Part shown: piece by piece, positions 44,669-47,144 of the stretch
Layout: each line of letters starts with the position of its first letter
How positions within the stretch are numbered: position 1 is the first letter of the stretch
Origin: UBA8517 sp964606975
GTDB taxonomy: Bacteria > Patescibacteriota > Microgenomatia > UBA8517
Reading direction: 5' to 3'
NCBI GenBank assembly: GCA_964606975.1
Contig: CAZSGY010000021.1
Coordinates: forward strand, 1 to 47,144
DNA: 47,144 bases
Notes under the pieces: model-generated
Seen by the model: only the letters and a program-made list of their open reading frames with translations
Told to the model about the DNA's origin: nothing
Databases searched by the model: none
Position numbers and translations under genes: made by a program

Positions 44669-45202
44669 TTAATTGTTTACTAAGTTAACTATCATCGAAT
44701 ACCCCAGGTTGGTGGTATATCCCAAAGATGTTAGGGTTACGGTTTTAAAAAGTTTGGTGTTTTTTAAGTTTTGTATAAACGTTACCAAATCCTCGTTAGA
44801 ACGGATCATCATAGTAATGTTAATTTTTTGAGAACTGACGTCGATTTGATTGGCACTGGATTGCGGCGAGACATTAGTAAAAAGAGAGTCTAAACCGGTA
44901 ATGTTCTTGCTGGAATTGGGAGCGGACCTGACTGAGGAAATTTTTGCCAGTCTGTCTTTAAGAAGTACCAACTGCTGTTCACTGCTTTCCTGAGCTTTAA
45001 CTTGAGATTTAAGTTGCTCGATGTTTGTCTGTAAATTGTTCAGTGTTATTTTGCTGTAAATAAAATAGCCTGCCGCACCGATAGCAAAAACAATAAAGGT
45101 AACTATTAAAATAACTCCCAGAGCTTTGGTTGTTTTAAGCACACCATCAAGCCCTTTGCTGACTTGAAGATTCTGAGGAAGTAGATTCAAATTATCCTGC
45201 AT
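44669..45202 (-). CDS. pilN: type IV pilus assembly protein PilN-like
   Basis: 177 residues. The short cytoplasmic N-terminus DNLNLLPQNLQ matches the INLLP motif by which PilN binds the groove of PilM. Then one transmembrane helix (about 30-52), a coiled coil and a small periplasmic domain. It lies 1 bp before pilO and 4 bp after pilM. Confidence 0.87.
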   Translation of the reverse strand: MQDNLNLLPQNLQVSKGLDGVLKTTKALGVILIVTFIVFAIGAAGYFIYSKITLNNLQTNIEQLKSQVKAQESSEQQLVLLKDRLAKISSVRSAPNSSKNITGLDSLFTNVSPQSSANQIDVSSQKINITMMIRSNEDLVTFIQNLKNTKLFKTVTLTSLGYTTNLGYSMIVNLVNN

Positions 45203-45206
45203 ATGT

Positions 45207-46217
45207 TTAATCGCGCATTGCCAGCCCTATAGCCACACCGTATAGAGGAGCAAATGGCGCTAATTTTTGCGCCATAGACGCGTCTATTTGTACACGCCCG
45301 AACGGATTACCCACTAAAACTTCCATACCGACGGTTTTGGAGAGAGCTGTAATCATCTCAGGCATTCCGCTTGAGCCTCCTGTGATGACAAGACTGGTGG
45401 GCGCTTCGCCTTTTTCTTCGGTCATATAATAATTTACGGCTTTTTTTATTTCGTCAGCAACCAATCGGACTATCGAATCAAGGGCATTTCTGATCTTGCC
45501 TTCGAGCTGGGTTGAATTCATTCCATATGTTTTTTTATACTCCTCAGCCTGTTGGGGAGTAATGGCTAGGCTTTGAGAAACGGCTCGGGTAAAAGCATCA
45601 CCGGCTACAGGCAGTGATCGGCTGAATGAAAGAAGCCCGTGATTTACTATTGCCAAATTTGTTGAGGAGCCTCCCAAATCCGCCAAAACTACAGTCTTGT
45701 CCGGCGGAGCCATGGATCTTGCCAAAGCTATCAATTCTGTTTCAACGGCCACAGGGGTCAGGCCCGATAATTGAATAACCTTTGTATATTTTTCAATTAT
45801 CATCCGCGGAGCCGCCACCAATAAGGTAATCACTCCGGCGTCAACAGCAGAGTCGCTTCTTTTTAAAATCGTGTGTTGTATAACGGCTTCATTAACAGGA
45901 ATGGGAATATACTGTTCGGCCTCCCATTTAATTGCCGAGGCTATTTCACTATCGGTAAGCGGGGGAAATTTAATAGTTCGAGTGAAGGCTAAAGATTCCG
46001 GTATGGAAAGTGCAACTTCTTTTGAACTGATTCCCGCCTCCGTACAAAGTTTTTTAATTATCTGGGCGATTGAGGCCATCTCTTTTTCATCGGTCATCTT
46101 ATCCACTGTAGTTCCCGAATAGCCAACCACCCCTGAAGCAACTAAAGAATAGGAACTGCCATTTTTTTCAAGTTCTACAACCTTAATTGTTTTACTTCCG
46201 ATGTCAATTCCTAGCAT
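45207..46217 (-). CDS. pilM: type IV pilus assembly ATPase-like protein PilM
   Basis: 336 residues. Actin/FtsA fold: LGIDIGSKTIKVVEL (phosphate 1), SIPESLAFTRTIKFPPL, KWEAEQYIPIP (the typical PilM segment), VVLADLGGSSTNLAIV (phosphate 2) and VITGGSSGMPEM (adenosine). It binds ATP and the PilN tail on the cytoplasmic face. The upstream region (46218-46283) has TTGACG 18 nt from TTAAAT on the minus strand, a plausible promoter. Confidence 0.93.
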   Translation of the reverse strand: MLGIDIGSKTIKVVELEKNGSSYSLVASGVVGYSGTTVDKMTDEKEMASIAQIIKKLCTEAGISSKEVALSIPESLAFTRTIKFPPLTDSEIASAIKWEAEQYIPIPVNEAVIQHTILKRSDSAVDAGVITLLVAAPRMIIEKYTKVIQLSGLTPVAVETELIALARSMAPPDKTVVLADLGGSSTNLAIVNHGLLSFSRSLPVAGDAFTRAVSQSLAITPQQAEEYKKTYGMNSTQLEGKIRNALDSIVRLVADEIKKAVNYYMTEEKGEAPTSLVITGGSSGMPEMITALSKTVGMEVLVGNPFGRVQIDASMAQKLAPFAPLYGVAIGLAMRD

Positions 46218-46283
46218 GGCAGTTACTCTTCATTTAACAATAAAAACCCCACCCACGTCAAGGATGTTTGAAAGAAGAGGTGA

Positions 46284-46895
46284 CTACCTATAAAGTATTG
46301 ATAGGGTGGAAATAATTATTTTAATATCCTGCTTTAAGGAAGCCTTTTTAAGATATTCAGTATCCAGGTTCATCCATTCTTTAAAACTAAGAGAGTGCGA
46401 CCCTTTAACCACCCATGGGCTAGTGATACCTGGCTTTATCATTTCTCTTGTTTTTTGTATACGATTTAGTTTTCTGGATTCATATATCGGTAGAGGACGC
46501 GGACCGACAAAACTCATTTCACCCCTAATTACATTAAATAATTGCGGCAACTCATCCAGTCCTGTCCGTGAAAGTATTTTTCCAATTTTTGTAAAGCGTG
46601 GATCATTGTGTATTTTAAAAACAGGCCCGTCTGCCTCGTTTAGTTTTTTGTATTTATATTGATTTCTCTGAGCACCATTCTTCATTGTCCTAAATTTGAA
46701 GATATTAAAGGATTTTCCATTCAAACCGGTTCTTTTTTGCACAAAAAACACCGGAAAACCGGAAAATATCATGATTATCAACAACAAAAATAAAAAAATG
46801 GGGGAAAATAGAATTACTCCCATAACAGAAAAAAATAAATCGAAAGATCTTTTTCTAAATGAGAAATGATAAGGATCTAAAACAGATTTGCCCAT
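46284..46895 (-). CDS. bacterial sugar transferase (polyprenyl-phosphate glycosyl-1-phosphate transferase)
   Basis: 203 residues. One membrane re-entrant or transmembrane helix (about 18-45) after RKRSFDLFFS, then the catalytic segment KRTGLNGKSFNIFKFRTM, LSRTGLDELPQLFNVIRGE with the Asp-Glu pair, and MSFVGPRPLP. It transfers a sugar-1-phosphate from a UDP-sugar to undecaprenyl phosphate, the first step of exopolysaccharide or glycan assembly. This small monotopic form resembles PglC more than full-length WbaP. It overlaps the gene upstream by 19 bp. Confidence 0.94.
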   Translation of the reverse strand: MGKSVLDPYHFSFRKRSFDLFFSVMGVILFSPIFLFLLLIIMIFSGFPVFFVQKRTGLNGKSFNIFKFRTMKNGAQRNQYKYKKLNEADGPVFKIHNDPRFTKIGKILSRTGLDELPQLFNVIRGEMSFVGPRPLPIYESRKLNRIQKTREMIKPGITSPWVVKGSHSLSFKEWMNLDTEYLKKASLKQDIKIIISTLSILYR

Positions 46896-47140
46896 GTGAT
46901 CATTGCTTCTTTAAGCTTATTAAAATAAGAATTTTTAGGAAAGTTTGCTTTTTGTGCCAACTCAATATAGCAATTTTTTGGTGTTTTAGAAGTTAACTCA
47001 ACTTCATCAATTTTTTTCCAAAGAGTTTCATTAATTTTCATCCCCGACATTTCTTTTATTTGATTCTCCTTGGGCTTCGATGCTTTTTTATGATTAATAA
47101 TCGGTGAACCATTAATCACGCCCAGACCCAGGTGGTCCAT
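46877..47140 (-). CDS. unidentified protein, probably incomplete at the window edge
   Basis: 87 residues are visible from ATG 47140, but the frame stays open to the window end, so the true start may lie outside. Mostly polar; segments NGSPIINHKKASKPKENQIK and LWKKIDEVELTSKTPKNCYIELAQKAN look like the tail of a larger protein. The 19-bp overlap with the sugar transferase start indicates one operon, probably surface-glycan synthesis. Not recognised. Confidence 0.5.
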   Translation of the reverse strand: MDHLGLGVINGSPIINHKKASKPKENQIKEMSGMKINETLWKKIDEVELTSKTPKNCYIELAQKANFPKNSYFNKLKEAMITWANLF

Positions 47141-47144
47141 TATT

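Noticed and set aside
1..47144. CRISPR arrays, insertion sequences, prophage or rRNA genes
   Set aside because: No regularly spaced direct repeats, no transposase or integrase motifs and no rRNA sequence were seen on either strand.

Overview
The window looks like a chromosome segment of a Candidate Phyla Radiation bacterium (Patescibacteria, probably the Microgenomates side; this is inference). Genes are compact and often overlap. Several enzymes are cut down relative to their usual families: trigger factor lacks its PPIase domain, ThrRS lacks TGS, and PheT lacks its OB-fold domain. A DRG-type GTPase of archaeal/eukaryotic character is present, as are PilMNO genes and many secreted proteins with Thr/Pro-rich tails. 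TGA is used as an ordinary stop (for example in typA and in an ATGA overlap), so this is standard code 11, not the recoded-UGA code of Gracilibacteria/Absconditabacteria.

Layout. 1-2.3 kb: secreted or membrane proteins and a LytR_C-domain protein. 2.3-4.4 kb: tRNAs around pyrG. 4.4-6.4 kb: DRG GTPase plus rRNA-type methyltransferase. 6.5-12.6 kb: accessory block (B12-type radical SAM, YjjX, GT2, nucleotide kinase-like, Gre-like factor, glycosidase, ArsR). 12.6-13.6 kb: six-tRNA cluster. 13.7-18.3 kb: two lysozyme-like proteins flanking a structured RNA with a terminator, DUF192, Y-family polymerase, esterase-like protein. 18.5-20.6 kb: RRM protein and trigger factor. 20.7-23.9 kb: polyamine-type operon (SpeD, radical SAM, BpsA-like aminopropyltransferase, NDK-like protein). 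23.9-27.3 kb: Gre-like, CYTH, Nudix, transglycosylase, UppP. 27.3-36 kb: tRNA-Ala, GIY-YIG, typA, thrS behind a T-box, infC-rpmI-rplT, pheS, pheT. 36-43.97 kb: PBP1A, tyrS, recG, rpmF, nusB, ACP-like, rnc, rpsP, khpA. 44-47 kb: pilM-pilN-pilO, a sugar transferase and an incomplete gene.

The genes serve translation (14 tRNAs, 3 aminoacyl-tRNA synthetases, 4 ribosomal proteins, IF3, NusB, RNase III), envelope building (UppP, PBP1A, wall hydrolases, sugar transferase) and the polyamine-like cassette.

The signals that stand out most are: (i) the speD/radical SAM/bpsA-like/NDK-like operon; (ii) a compact translational-type T-box in front of thrS with specifier ACC; (iii) a recurring arrangement with a -10 hexamer 5-12 nt (often 7) upstream of the start codon, implying widespread leaderless mRNAs; (iv) an unassigned structured leader/small RNA at 14401-14484. 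All calls were made by reading the sequence, with no database search.
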